From: Nematostella vectensis
Lineage: Eukaryota; Cnidaria; Anthozoa; Actiniaria; Edwardsiidae
NCBI RefSeq assembly: GCF_932526225.1
Contig: NC_064048.1
Coordinates: 9,076,515-9,140,514 of the forward strand
Direction: 5' to 3'
Length of the DNA: 64,000 nt
The notes under the pieces are model-generated. The model made no database searches and was not told the origin of the DNA. It saw nothing but the letters and a program-made list of their open reading frames with translations. Of the stretch, positions 1-49,187 are shown one piece after another. The stretch's first letter is position 1; the number at the start of each line of letters is the position of its first letter. The position numbers and the translations under genes were made by a program.

Positions 1-36767
<36,767 letters not shown>

Positions 36768-37413
36768 CTTTAGAAAAAATAAATAAGATTTTGATGAGAA
36801 ATACATCCCTCGTTGTAATTAATTCAAAAGTTAGGCTCTAGTCAATCCCCGACGGACGCATAAAAATTTTATGGAAAGAAACAATAAATAAATTTTGGAT
36901 TTAAAATCTGCGACGAAAATCATTTTGCAATTTTGCCAATCAACATAGGAGAAACTCGATTTTATTGCAAGAAAAGCCGCGAGACCTGTCAATTTTAGCA
37001 TTTCAAACTTGGGTTTAAAATTGTTGTAGATAGGTAAAGTGTGTATTAAGGCTGTCAAAATGACTTGAAAATGCTGGTCTTCTGCGCTACATCTTTAATC
37101 TTCAAATAAATCAACACTTGGCGAAAACTTTTTGTTTTCTTCGACAAAACGACACACGTCGCCCGTTTGGGCACGACTTTAGTGAAACAGCTTTTCTAAG
37201 CACAGCAATGATAACTAATGTTTGCAACGAAAACTGTTAATGATACCGAATATTCTTAAGGTAAATAAACCGAATTTCATCCTGCTGACGAAGTTAGCAT
37301 ATTTCATAATTAAAAATATTCTCTTGGCAACGTGCTAGACGAATTGAGCGAAAGAATTCTTTAAATTTGCCAATTACTTAAATATAATTCGAAACTGAAT
37401 GGAAGTGGATGAG

Positions 37414-37468
37414 ACCCGCGAAATCCAGACGTGGCGCGAATTTAAGCTGGAGAACTTCCCGCGAAAAG
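37414..37468. promoter_or_regulatory. Cluster of E2F-like sites, candidate distal ZMIZ promoter
   Basis: Within 55 bp lie CCCGCGAAAT, GGCGCGAATTT and TTCCCGCGAAAA, all close to the E2F consensus TTTSSCGC or its complement. A CRE-like TGACGTC lies near 37740. The cluster is about 700 bp upstream of exon 1a, whose acceptor requires an upstream first exon. Promoter activity is inferred. Confidence 0.4.
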
Positions 37469-37822
37469 TAACCTGCTCTTTGTCGACACTCGCATCGTAC
37501 CGCGTGCAGACCCCCAAAGGGAAACAACTTAGCAATTACACTATTGCAAAATAAACTCTAAGTAGGCAAGTTTACGGATTAATAAATAAGTGATATTGGT
37601 ACAAACCAGTGTATTCGGCGAAGCTTTTTTTCGCAGCGGTTCGCTTACTGAAGCTGGTTTCTTTAACTGATATGTTACTATAGGGGCGGGAAATTTTTTG
37701 ACATGGTGGTCAATGCGCTTGCGCGTTGGTCGTTTTGACTGACGTCTTGGGGTGTTTCTATGGGTACCAAATACAAGAGGAAAAATTTCGTACTGTGCTA
37801 AAAACAGAGTACGGTATAACAA

Positions 37823-39009
37823 CTACATATCTATAAAATAAATATTGGTTTTGCATTGAAGGTTTAGACCACAATCTCTATGTTTTTTTGAATGAAAATT
37901 AAGAGAACAAGCTATAAATTAGGGAAATTAGATAAAGTAATATTAAGCAAAGAGCTAGGATATTTGTTATTATTTAATATTTCTAGTAATGATAGGGCTA
38001 AAGCAAAGGATCACTAGATCAACTCTTTATGTGTGAGAAATTGCGCTCCAAAAAACCTTGCATGTTCTTTGTTTATACTTTTTCAGAGGGACTCCAGTTG
38101 ATATTTCACAAAAAAAATTACTGCAAACTCCCAAAATTATCTCTATCTCTATTCTAAAAATACTATTTCCAAGAGATGATCAATGTTTATGACCCAACCA
38201 CCGCTATCCTGCAAGCGAAATGACTAAATATTCAAATTCGCAAAACAAAACATCTATAGCCTTTAGTCAAACGTCGGAAACAGTCGGAATTTTATCAAAT
38301 TTGTCGCATCTTTTGAAGCACGTACAACACAATGTGGCCAAAGGCAGTGAACATTCTACAGAAATCTTCAGAAGAAAAAGCCTGAAATAAAAAAAATTAA
38401 TGAACTGGAGAAGATGTTAATTGTTGACACTGTTGCATTATGGGAAACATACACAAAGATCTCAGGCTTTGAACAGGTGTTTTAGAGCATATTAGCGAAA
38501 AAATAGTACGGCCTTAAAACCTAGGTTTCTTCAATTTGAAACAAGGAAGCAAAGCGGGTTCTAGTGAGTGCAAACGTATTGGAAGTAGTTCATAGCGCTC
38601 CTACGCATATTGTGAAATGCTATAATTGCACGGTTATCACAGAGTCCCAGTCACGAAGTCAAACCTAATTATTTTAATACCTCAAGTTAGGAAAGAGCAT
38701 TTATTTAAAATGGGTTGCTATTTTTGTTTTTATTGTTGATGATGCTTCTCAAAGTGATATATGTTTCTTATCTAATTTGAACAAAATGGATAATACTCAT
38801 TAAATCGGTTTATCGTAATAAGGAACTCTATAGAACTGAACCATACAGAATACAGCATTTAGTCCTGGGTAGATATCCATTTCTTAATACTCCTTCCTAT
38901 ACATAGAAGAAGAAAAAAGAGGGAGGAAGCGCCTTCCACCCACTTTTCAGATCGGAAACAGGTGAAAGATTAGAGGAAACAAGTTGAGGAAACCTCTAGT
39001 TTAAGCTCC
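37823..39009. other. Intergenic region, nothing recognised
   Basis: This is AT-rich sequence between the putative ZMIZ promoter and the 15-bp array. No coding exon or RNA was seen. Confidence 0.5.
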
Positions 39010-39019
39010 CCAGTGTAAT

Positions 39020-42000
39020 CTATTGCCCTATACCCTGATCCTCTATGTACTCTGATCCCTTGTACCCAGACAACCTATATATACCCTGATCCCATATACC
39101 CTGATCCCCTATACTCTGATCCCCTGTACCCTGATCCCCTGTACTCTGATCCCCTGTACCATGATCCCCTATACCCCGATCCCCTGTACCCTGATCCCCT
39201 GTACCCTGATCCCCTGTACCCTGATCCCCTGTACCCTGATCCCCTATACCCTGATCCCCTATACCCAGCTCCCCTGTACCCTGCTCCCCTGTTCCCTGAT
39301 CCCCTGTACCCTGATCCCCTGTACCCTGATCCCCTGTACCCTGATCCTCTGTACCCTGATCCCCTATACCCTGATCCCCTGTACCCTGATCCACTATACC
39401 CTGATCCCCTATACTCTGATCCCCTATACCCTGATCCCCTATACTCTGATCCCCTGTACCCTGATCCCCTGTACCCTGATCCCCTGTACCCTTATCCCCT
39501 ATACCCTGATCCCCTATACTCTGATCCCCTGTACCCTGATCCCCTATACCCTGATCCCCTATACCCTGATCCCCTATACTCTGGTCCCCTGTACCCTGAT
39601 CCCCTGTACTCTGATACCCTGATCCCCTGTACCCTGATCCCCTATACCCTGATGCACTGTACCCTGATGCCCTGTACCCTGATCCCCTGTACTCTGATAC
39701 CCTGATCCCCTGTACCCTGATCCCCTATACTCTGATACCCTGATCCCCTCTACCTGGTCCCCTGTACCCTGATCCCCTGTACTCTGATCCCCTGTACCCT
39801 GATCCCTTGTACCCTGATCCCCTGTACCCTGATCCCCTATACACTGATCCCCTGTACCCTGATGCCCTATACCCTTATCCCCTGTACCCTGACCCCTGTA
39901 CCCAGATCCCCTGTACCCTGATCCCCTGTACCCTGATCCCCTATACCCTGATCCCCTGTACCCTGACCCACTGTACACTGATCCCCTGTACCCTGATCCC
40001 CTGTACCCTGATCCCCTCTACCCTGATCCCCTCTACCCTGATCCCCTCTACCCTGATCCCCTCTACCCTAATGCCCTGTACCCTGATCCCCTGTACCCTG
40101 ATCCCCTGTACCCTATGATTCCCTGTACCCTGTTCCCCTGTACCCTCATCCCCTGTACCCTGATCCCCTGTACCCTGATCCCCTGTAACCTGATTCCCTG
40201 TGCTCTGATCCCCTGTACCCTGATCCCCTGTACCCTGATCCCCTGTACCCTGATCCCCTGAACCCTGATCCCCTGTACCCTATAATTCCCTGTACCCTGT
40301 TCCCCTGTAACCTGATTCCCTGTGCTCTGATCCCCTGTACCCTGATCCCCTGTACCCTGATCCCCTGAACCCTGATCCCCTGTACCCTGATCCCCTGAAC
40401 CCTGATCCCCTGTACCCTGATACCCTGTACCCTATGATCTCCTGTACCCTGATCCCCTGTACCCTGATGCCCTGGTCCCTGTACCCTGTACCCTGATCCC
40501 CTGTACCCTGATCCCCTATACCCTGATCCACTATACCCTGATCCCCTATACCCTGATCCCCTATACCCTTTGATCCCCTGTACCCTGATCCCCTGTACCC
40601 TGATCCCCTGTACCCTGATCCCCTGTACCCTGATCCCCTGTAATCTGATCCCCTGTACCCTGATCCCCTGTACCCTGATCCCCTGTACCCTGATCCTCTG
40701 TACCCTGATCCCCTATACCCTGATCCCCTGTACCCTGATGCCCTATACCCTTATCCCCTGTACCCTGATCCCCTATACTCTGATCCCCTGTACCCTGATC
40801 CCCTGTAACCTGATCCCCTGTACCCTGATCCCCTATACCCTGATCCCCTGTACCCTAATCCCCTGTACCCTGATCCCCTATACCCTGATCCCCTGTACCC
40901 TGATCCCCTGTACCCTGATCCCTTATGCCCTAATACCCTGTACCCTGATCCCCTATACCCTGATCCGCTCTACCATGATCCCCTGTACTCTGATCCCCTG
41001 TACCCTGATCCCCTTTACCCTGATCCCCTGTAACCTGATCCCCTGTGCTCTGATCCCCTGTAATCTGATCCCCTGTACCCTGATCCCCTGTACCCTGATC
41101 CCCTGTACCCTGATCCCCTATACCCTGATCCCCTATACCCTGCTCCCCTGTACCCTGCTCCCCTGTTCCCTGATCCCCTGTACCCTGATCCCCTGTACCC
41201 TGATCCCCTGTACCCTGATCCTCTGTACCCTGATCCCCTATACCCTGATCCCCTGTACCCTGATCCACTATACCCTGATCCCCTATACTCTGATCCCCTA
41301 TACCCTGATCCCCTATACTCTGATCCCCTGTACCCTGATCCCCTATACCCTGATCCCCTATACCCTGATCCCCTATACTCTGGTCCCCTGTACCCTGATA
41401 CCCTGATCCCCTATACCCTGATGCACTGTACCCTGATGCCCTGTACCCTGATCCCCTGTACTCTGATACCCTGATCCCCTGTACCCTGATCCCCTATACT
41501 CTGATACCCTGATCCCCTCTACCTGGTCCCCTGTACCCTGATCCCCTGTACTCTGATCCCCTGTACCCTGATCCCTTGTACCCTGATCCCCTGTACCCTG
41601 ATCCCCTATACCCTGATCCCCTGTACCCTGATGCCCTATACCCTTATCCCCTGTACCCTGACCCCTGTACCCAGATCCCCTGTACCCTGATCCCCTGTAC
41701 CCTGATCCCCTATACCCTGATCCCCTGTACCCTGACCCACTGTACACTGATCCCCTGTACCCTGATCCCCTGTACCCTGATCCCCTCTACCCTGATCCCC
41801 TCTACCCTGATCCCCTCTACCCTGATCCCCTCTACCCTAATGCCCTGTACCCTGATCCCCTGTACCCTGATCCCCTGTACCCTATGATTCCCTGTACCCT
41901 GCTCCCCTGTACCCTCATCCCCTGTACCCTGATCCCCTGTACCCTGATCCCCTGTAACCTGATTCCCTGTGCTCTGATCCCCTGTACCCTGATCCCCTGT

Positions 42001-42560
42001 ACCCTGATCCCCTGTACCCTGATCCCCTGAACCCTGATCCCCTGTACCCTATAATTCCCTGTACCCTGTTCCCCTGTACCCTGATCCCCTGTACCCTGAT
42101 CCCCCATACCTTGATCCCCTGTACCCTGATCCCCTGTACCCTGATCCCCTGTACCTTGATCCCCTGTACCCTGATCCCCTGTACCCTGATCCCCTGTACC
42201 CTGATCCCCTATACCCTGATCCCCTGTACCCTGATCCCCTGTACCCTATGATCCCCTGTACCCTGATCCTCTGTACCCTGATCCCCTGTACCCTATGATC
42301 CCCTGTACCCTGATCCCCTGTACCCTGATCCCCTGTACCCTGATCCTCTGTACCCTGATCCCCTATACCCTGATCCCCTGAACCCTGATCCCCTGTACCC
42401 TGATCCCCTGAACACTATGATCCCATGTACGCCATGATCCCCTGTATGCTATGATCCCCTGTACCCTGATCCCCTGTACCTTGATCCCCTATACCCGGAT
42501 CCCCTGATCCCTGAACCCTGATCCCTGATCCCTGTACCCTATGATCCCCTTACCCTACCC
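39020..42560. repeat. 15-bp minisatellite (GTACCCTGATCCCCT), about 235 copies
   Basis: The array is nearly continuous, with single-base variants (TATA/TGTA, CTCTGATC, CATGATC) and occasional frame-breaking units such as CCCTATGATTCCC. The complementary strand carries alternating GGGG and GGG runs with about 4-nt spacers. Because the unit is 15 bp, ORFs with a five-residue period appear on both strands and are not genes. Segments at about 39585-40330 and 41373-42100 are near-identical at an offset of about 1.77 kb, showing a secondary large duplication. Confidence 0.95.
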
Positions 42561-44925
42561 GTACAAAGCAATTTTTTGCGACGTTTTGATGTCTGTGGAT
42601 ACCCTTTTACATTTCTAGTTCTCAAACAATCCAAAATATTAAACTAAAAATCAACACGATTCTTGGGTTTAGGCACAAAATAAGAATTAATAAATAAGTT
42701 ATGAATGCGGCACCAAGGGTACGAAACCCTTTTTATGGGACATTTTTCAAATTCTTTATTAGCTGTTGTTATAAATGTTGCAGAAGAAGATTGATAAAAA
42801 TGGGATCAAAGAAACAAGGATCAATTAATCGCAAAAAAAATAATGCAATATTGTGTGACAGTAAGTTTATCCGGAATTTCTGTCAGCGAACAAAAACGTC
42901 CGAAAAAACAGGTTTTTGACAAAAAAATGGCTGCCTGTTTTATTCGGGTTAAACGGTTTACAATAGATGATGCTGACGTAAAGGACATCCGTTGTGAACC
43001 GCCACACGCCATGGAATTGTTTCTATAGTGACTTTTTACATTTTTTGGGAGATCACGTGATACTTTGAGTAAGACTGCATGGCATTTCCTAAAAGGAAGT
43101 GAACAGGAAACGAGATATTTATAATGACTCCAAGTTAGCGCGCATTCGTAACTTTTCTCGCTCATAAACTTACTATTTCATCCTTCATGTGTCCTATTTA
43201 TATCTCCTAAAGAAAAAGTGTACATATTTAGCATCATGTAGGCTTTGCCTCTTGTAAAAACCGTATTTACTAGCAACAGGTTGTTGTCTCAATGTGTCTA
43301 GTGTCATTGATTTCCGGTTGGTTTAGCACAAAAGATGTAAAACAAGCCAAGTCGTGTATGAGACAATCTATTAGTTTTAGCTTCCAAAGCTTAAAAACCT
43401 CGCTAAATTGATAAGCAAATATGGGTATAGAAAATAAGAGATTTGTTTAAATGAGTTCAACACATACTCTTCGATCGAAGCTACATAACAGATATAATAT
43501 CTTCTTAGTGAAAAATAATCCCTCCCCTTGTCTAAGATTTCTAGATATTACTTACAATTTACAAAACAAAATCTGTGTATCAAACCCTACAGTCTTTAAA
43601 ATGGTGAAATTGCAATAGTATCTAAAATATTATTTTGATACATGTAAATAAGTTTGTGCCGTGTCATTATTTTGATTACGCTCGAATTAGGCAATAACTC
43701 TGCGCTCATGGTCACTGTGATTTTAATATGTTAGGTAGTTTAGCTACAAGATAGTTCAGCTAGCGAGTTGAGTGGTGGTTTGCATTTGCAGTGTACAGAA
43801 GGGCGTATGGGGCGGGCGCCTTTGCCGCCCTGCGCGGCAAAACGAGCGCGAAAAGTTAAATTTGGTTATCGGACAGCGAGAGTGGGCGTAGAGGAGAGAG
43901 GTTTTGCTTTACAAGTACTCAAGGCTCGGCACTGACCATACACCAAATAACTTATAAACCATTCAAGGCTGAGGTTTGTAGAGTATTGATTTGATTTGAA
44001 CACTGGGAATTTGTGTTTAATTGTTATGAATTCGATGACTGGGGTTGTAAAAAGAGTCGAACTGTGCGTTTGTTTATGTTAGTATCGCCCTTATATTGAT
44101 AAATACTGACAACCCACAAACCAAATAGGTCCACAATCTGATGTAATTAGTACTTTTAAGCTGATATATCTATTTGGTTTGAAAGGTCTCGCAGATTTAT
44201 TCGCAAAGTCAGACTATGAATTACTTTACCTCCATTATCTTTGGTCTGCCGATCGCTCATCTTGAGTTTAAAAACATTCAGCCTTGCTCCATTTAATCCA
44301 TTACGCCAGAAAACAGCTTTCAACCCGTGGCTTTACTGAAGGAATTTACGATTCAGGTTCTTTGCAGTCGGTATCTCGTAAAAGATTAGCATTCGTTTGC
44401 GAAATCATATTGTTATGAGGTGAACAGCTTTTCAACCTGGCTTCCTGTTTGTGTCAGAAAATAGCAAAGGTTTCGCCATGCATGAACGGGCATGATTAAA
44501 ATTTAACCAGCACTTCAATTATCTGTATCATCTAGATAATTCCATAAAACTACCAATTGGACGTTTCTCTGTACGTCTGAAAAAACCTAAAACGTAAACA
44601 AATGAACCTTTACGGATTTACTACAACATGTTTGTTGTGCTCCAAACCGATATAATTACGTGTAGTAAATCTGTAGATGAATAGACGTGTCGTGCGCTCT
44701 CACGACAGGGGTTTGTTCTGTATTTATGTATTCAAAATCTCTCAAAGTTTATAACGATGTAACGGCGATTTATTCGCTTCCACTCTAGATGGCGCTTTTT
44801 ATTGAATAAAATCGCAGGCACGGCGCTTATATTGTATTATACAGTGGAACCTATGTAAATGTAAATATAACCAAGATTGTGTATTTTGCTTATATATTGC
44901 GCATCATTGCGAGACATGAGAAAAC
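42561..44925. other. Intergenic region, nothing recognised
   Basis: This is unique AT-rich sequence with a GC-rich patch near 43800-43860 (GCGGGCGCCTTTGCCGCCC). Short ORFs such as 42701-42919 have no recognisable domains. Confidence 0.5.
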
Positions 44926-44939
44926 ATGCACTACATCGT

Positions 44940-45300
44940 CATCGACCTCTACATTTATCATTATCATCATCAACATTGTCATTATCATCATCAGCAGCAG
45001 CAATTCATCATTATCGTTATCAACATCTTCATCATCAACAGAAATTCATCATTATCATCATCAGCAGCAATTTATCATTATCAACAGCAGCAGAAATTCA
45101 TCATTATCATCATCAGCAGAAATTCATCATTTTTATCAGCAGCAGAAATTCATCATTATCATCATCATCAGAAATTCGTTATTATCATCATCAACAGAAT
45201 TTCATTATTATAATCATCAACATTGAAATTATCATCATCAGCAGCAGCAGAAACAGCAATTCATCATTAACATCGTCGCGTCGTCATCATGAACATAAAG
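44940..45300 (+). repeat. Degenerate ATC/CAG microsatellite
   Basis: Repeated ATTATCATCATC, AGCAGCAGAAATTCATCATT and related triplets run for about 350 bp. All three frames stay open, giving His/Ile/Ser-rich ORFs up to 157 codons that are repeat artefacts. A shorter ATC tract is at 45634-45690. Confidence 0.85.
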
Positions 45301-45468
45301 AACGATTCATTATTTTCACCACCTTTATTGATTTACAATTTCATCACTAGTGACAAACCACCATTTTTAGACAACCATCATGACCATAATAGTCATCACA
45401 GCTATTTCAGCCACACAATACCCTGCTTGCAGGCGTTTACCCATTTTTTTTTTTTTTCGCTGTGTTTA

Positions 45469-45617
45469 CCTACGCGGTGTTTTCGCTATGCGCCGAGTCG
45501 TGGCCGTCATCTTGTTTTGTTCTGGCCGCGCGAAAGCTGTAACGAGCAGCTAGCGCAGCCAAAAACAAGATGGCGACCAAGACTCAGCGCATAGCGGAAA
45601 CACCAGCAAGCAGGCTA
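45469..45617. mobile_element. Hairpin MITE with about 45-bp arms
   Basis: The left arm GCGGTGTTTTCGCTATGCGC followed by CGAGTCGTGGCCGTCATCTT is mirrored by the right arm, which reversed reads CTGGTGTTTCCGCTATGCGC then TGAGTCTTGGTCGCCATCTT. The spacer is about 45 bp. It is non-coding. Confidence 0.7.
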
Positions 45618-45875
45618 GCCACACAACAACGGCTATCATCGTCATCATCATCATCATCATTATCATCAACATCATCATCATTACCATTATAACCTATAAC
45701 AAAACCACTACAACAATAACCATTTTTTCGTCCTGTCGTACTGCCGGGAATATATCTAGAAGACAGCTCTTTTAATCTTGAATTTGAATAAAATAGCATA
45801 GTTTATACAGTTGCCATGGTAATACTCATGTGGCAGGAAGCCGCAGTGGAACGTAGCACGTCCGTTATGGAACAT

Positions 45876-45991
45876 AGCGACATAACGACGTAAAGACATA
45901 ACAACATAACGTCAGAAGAGAAAGAAACATGTTTTTATTCTCTTCTGTCGTTATGCCCGTATCGTATGTCGATGTTATGTTGTTATGTCGC
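45876..45991. mobile_element. Imperfect palindrome built from CATAACG/ACATAAC repeats
   Basis: CGACATAACGACGTAAAGAC...CAGAAGAGAAA is followed, after a short loop, by the inverse ending GTTATGTTGTTATGTCG. The element can fold on itself over most of its length. It lies about 1 kb upstream of the first secreted-protein gene. Confidence 0.6.
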
Positions 45992-46946
45992 GAATGTACA
46001 CATAAGAACAGCGCGCGCCTAAGTCTTTATTTCGCTATTGTGCGCCGCGCTTTATTACCTGTGGTATTTTGAAGTATATCGCGTTGAAATACTTTCATGT
46101 TTTCGAGAACGAAAAACGCAAAAAGTCAGAGAGAGAGAGACGAGGCGCGTTAAATAGACGTGAAAATCTGTTATAGTAGTTAATCGTTGAAGTCCAACGA
46201 GACTTGGTTCATGGTTATGTAGACAATATAGTTCAAAACACCTTAACCTTCACCCCCAAATTAGGGGATGAATGACAGAATCGTAAACAAATATGAAATA
46301 TCCAAAAAAAACCTCCGTTCAGTTTCCCTTTAAAGTTCGCTTACTTCGGTAAAAGGGTAGAAAGGGTAACAAAGAAATATCCCTCAATAAGAGAGAATTG
46401 TATGTTCTGTTTTGGAATTACCATTAATTATTCCGTTACGCGTTTCTCTACTTTTGAATTATCCAATCAGAAATGTTTAGTCTATGAAATGATAAACAAA
46501 CGACAAAAACAATCCATAGAGATTATACAAACAGAGTTAAATTCTACCGAATAGTGCCTGGGAGCAAATACAACATAGTGTTGATTGTTATTGGAGGAAT
46601 TTACAAACGCCCCTTAGATTTTGCGTCCAGTTATGCGAACGCCGACCTATTGAGCTATTTCCCTAAAATATTTATCATGATCAAGAGTGATTGAGGTCGA
46701 TGACTCCAGGGTCAGTGCTTCATATCTCGAGTCACTGCGTTCACCTGTAACCGATTGTAAAATGGCTGGTGTGCTCATTGTTTTGCCTGTCGCTTTCTGA
46801 ATAGCCTCTTTACCCACTGGTAAGCGCCACGTGATTTGATGACACAAGATTAAATCATTACGGAGAATTCTCTCAAACTGAAGTCATTGCGGCAACGCTA
46901 AACCACTACGGTTTTCGTCGCAGTATTTTGACTAGCGCTCGACGTG

Positions 46947-46954
46947 TTTAAATA
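46947..46954 (+). promoter_or_regulatory. TATA-like box of the first secreted-protein gene
   Basis: TTTAAATA lies 31 bp upstream of the ATG at 46985. If it is a TATA element the 5'UTR would be only a few nucleotides long; otherwise a spliced leader exon must exist upstream. Confidence 0.35.
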
Positions 46955-46984
46955 ACCAAGAAGGGCCGAAAGGTGTTTTATATT

Positions 46985-48622
46985 ATGAGGGCCCTTTGCA
47001 GTTTGGGCTTGTGCCTGGCTGTTTTAATTCTCGGTGTTGCCGCGGAGGATCGAGAAAGGCGTGATGGGTACTCGGTCCACGAGAAGCCCCCAGAGCTTGT
47101 TGTCAACGCTGATACCGACGGAGTAAAGGTACAAGCTAAACCTTCCAAACTTCAAGTTATTGCTTATCCACATTTACAAGGCTTTCACCCTTATGAGCAC
47201 ACGGCAGTGTTGGGCCCTCATAGCCCTCCGCTGAACATTGGACCTAACGCACCCCCGGTCCATATTGGACCTCACGTACCAGCCGTACATCTCAGCCCAC
47301 GGGTACCAAGTCTTCATTTTGGTACCAACGCACCCCTGCTTCACGTCAGGCCCCATGTGCCCTTCGTTCATATGACCCCGCCTCTGCACGCTGTTCATGC
47401 ATTGACTGGCCCCCCGGTGCATGTAATGTCGCCATCTACCGTCTACCACCAACCGCCTATTGTTTTCCACCAGCCACACTTCGCTCACCCCGGTTATGGC
47501 TATGGAGGGTACTACGGTAAACGGTCTTTTATCCCGGAAGACAACGGACGATACAGAAGGGATTCTCCAGTCAGAGAGAAGCGCCAGTGGTACGGATGGC
47601 ACCCATTCCCACACACCGTTAACGTTGGACCTCACACGCCTCCTATTCACGTAGGCCCTCATTACCCTCCTGTTCATATTGGTCCACATGTTCCCGCAGT
47701 ACACATTGGCCCCCATGTCCCGGTGATTAACGTTCCCTCTCACGTGCCCGCGATACATGTACGACCACACGTTCCTGCAGTGCACCTCGGCCCTCCAATC
47801 CCGATCGTCAACGCGGGTAATCATTTCCCGGCCGTCCACGTGACGTCCCCACCCACCATCTACCACAGGCCGCCAATCGTTATTCACCAGCCTCATATCG
47901 TTCATCCATATGGATCATGGAAGAGGGCGATGATCCCCCACGAGGACGAAGAGGAAGAGGAGGACGCTGAGGACCACGAGGAGAACAACGAGAATGAGGA
48001 CACGCCCAGTGATGAACAGGAAAAGGCCGAGGAGATCCAAGAGGACGAGCCAGAAGACAAACCCACCCAGAGGAAGATCACTCTCAGGTCTGTCATTGAA
48101 GGAAAGGCCAAACGACAGCTTTTTTCGAACGCTAATTCTGGACCTAACGGCGACTCGGTTATCTTCGTGCACCCCAAGAGCGGACACTCCCCAGACCAGG
48201 GTTTCGCTGACCCTGGCCTCAGCGAGAGCCTGGGCGATCTTGGCGGAAAATCCTTCGGCGGTGACAACTACAGTCCCTCATTCTCCGAGAATGGCAACTC
48301 TGAGATGAATGCTGGTGGCGACAGTCTGGCTGGAATCGCTGGTGGAAGCCTCGGAGGAGCTGATCTTGGTGGTGCAACCAACTCTTTCGCGGATAACGGA
48401 GGAATGAGCCTCGGGAACCTAGGTAGCCAAGGAATGGCAGGCATGAACGAGATGGGTGGAGGGTCGATGGGCGGAGCCTCTATGGCCGGAGGATCTATGG
48501 GTGGACTGGGAGGACTTGGTGGATTCGGAGGTGCGCAACAAGGAATGGGAGAGTCTATGAGGTCTGAAGTACCCAAGCATACGCGATCAGAGATTCCAAT
48601 GGAATACCACGTGTATGTGTAA
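46985..48622 (+). CDS. Secreted His/Pro-repeat, acidic, Gly-rich protein (paralogue 1), family not recognised
   Basis: The 545-residue CDS has one exon. The ATG at 46985 is chosen over an upstream in-frame GTG because it begins a clean signal peptide (MRALCSLGLCLAVLILGVAA). Residues 38-60 carry a motif (VVNADTDGVKVQAKP...LQV) shared with the gene at 51.6 kb. Residues about 76-190 and 210-320 form an internal duplication of nine-residue units of the type VHIGPHVPA, each half ending PPIV-HQPH and then a Lys-Arg site. An acidic block follows (about 320-360), then KAKRQLF and a Gly/Ser/Met-rich tail (about 440-525). The sites GKRSF, REKRQW, WKRAM and KAKRQL resemble prohormone-convertase sites. 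It is likely an extracellular matrix or secreted structural protein; this is inferred from composition. Confidence 0.85.
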   Translation: MRALCSLGLCLAVLILGVAAEDRERRDGYSVHEKPPELVVNADTDGVKVQAKPSKLQVIAYPHLQGFHPYEHTAVLGPHSPPLNIGPNAPPVHIGPHVPAVHLSPRVPSLHFGTNAPLLHVRPHVPFVHMTPPLHAVHALTGPPVHVMSPSTVYHQPPIVFHQPHFAHPGYGYGGYYGKRSFIPEDNGRYRRDSPVREKRQWYGWHPFPHTVNVGPHTPPIHVGPHYPPVHIGPHVPAVHIGPHVPVINVPSHVPAIHVRPHVPAVHLGPPIPIVNAGNHFPAVHVTSPPTIYHRPPIVIHQPHIVHPYGSWKRAMIPHEDEEEEEDAEDHEENNENEDTPSDEQEKAEEIQEDEPEDKPTQRKITLRSVIEGKAKRQLFSNANSGPNGDSVIFVHPKSGHSPDQGFADPGLSESLGDLGGKSFGGDNYSPSFSENGNSEMNAGGDSLAGIAGGSLGGADLGGATNSFADNGGMSLGNLGSQGMAGMNEMGGGSMGGASMAGGSMGGLGGLGGFGGAQQGMGESMRSEVPKHTRSEIPMEYHVYV

Positions 48623-49187
48623 ATTGCATGCTAGGCATGCGCATCTTATAGGTAAGTTGGACAGTACTTGTTAGCATCTTCAGGGTCAGTATCGAGGGTA
48701 TGAGAATGTGAAGCATGTTGGCAATTCTCTCCTCTTCTTAGCCACTAAACAGAATTAGTATTTCTAGCAATTCAAAAGTGTTAAAGACAAACAGTGTCAA
48801 GCAAGATAGGACCAATGATTGGCCAGCTACTATTGACTCAACAAACCATTTATGTATTCATTATGAAATTGTCGATTTCTGTGACGAAAGTAATGTATTG
48901 CTAAAGATGATATGCTGATGACTGCCGAAAAAATAGTAAACGCGATGGCGATGACAACAACATCGATCGTCATCATTTACATTCTTCAGCCTCGACTGAG
49001 GTGTCCCACACAATGTTTCACCCAACCGTGCAGTCTTTCATTTTACTTGGCACAATCAACCGAGGGGTCTGCTGCTTGACTGTGAACTTCAAAACACTTA
49101 ACAAGAACTTTTTCAGATCTTGTTTTCTTACAAAACACCTACCCAGACCTCTTTTCGCTGAAATAAAAAAACACTCACTTATCTTGC

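Noticed and set aside
39020-41887. ORFs of repeating IPCTL or GDQGT-type pentapeptides
   Set aside because: They result from the 15-bp repeat unit and occur on both strands; no start context, splice sites or homology.
39020-42560. Telomeric repeat tract
   Set aside because: The unit is GTACCCTGATCCCCT, not the TTAGGG-type repeat of animals, and unique genes flank both sides.
44877-45350. 157-codon Ser/His-rich ORF
   Set aside because: It is a degenerate ATC/CAG microsatellite open in three frames.
47174-47905. 243-codon minus-strand ORF overlapping the first secreted-protein gene
   Set aside because: It is the antisense shadow of the repetitive His/Pro coding region, without signal peptide or splice support.
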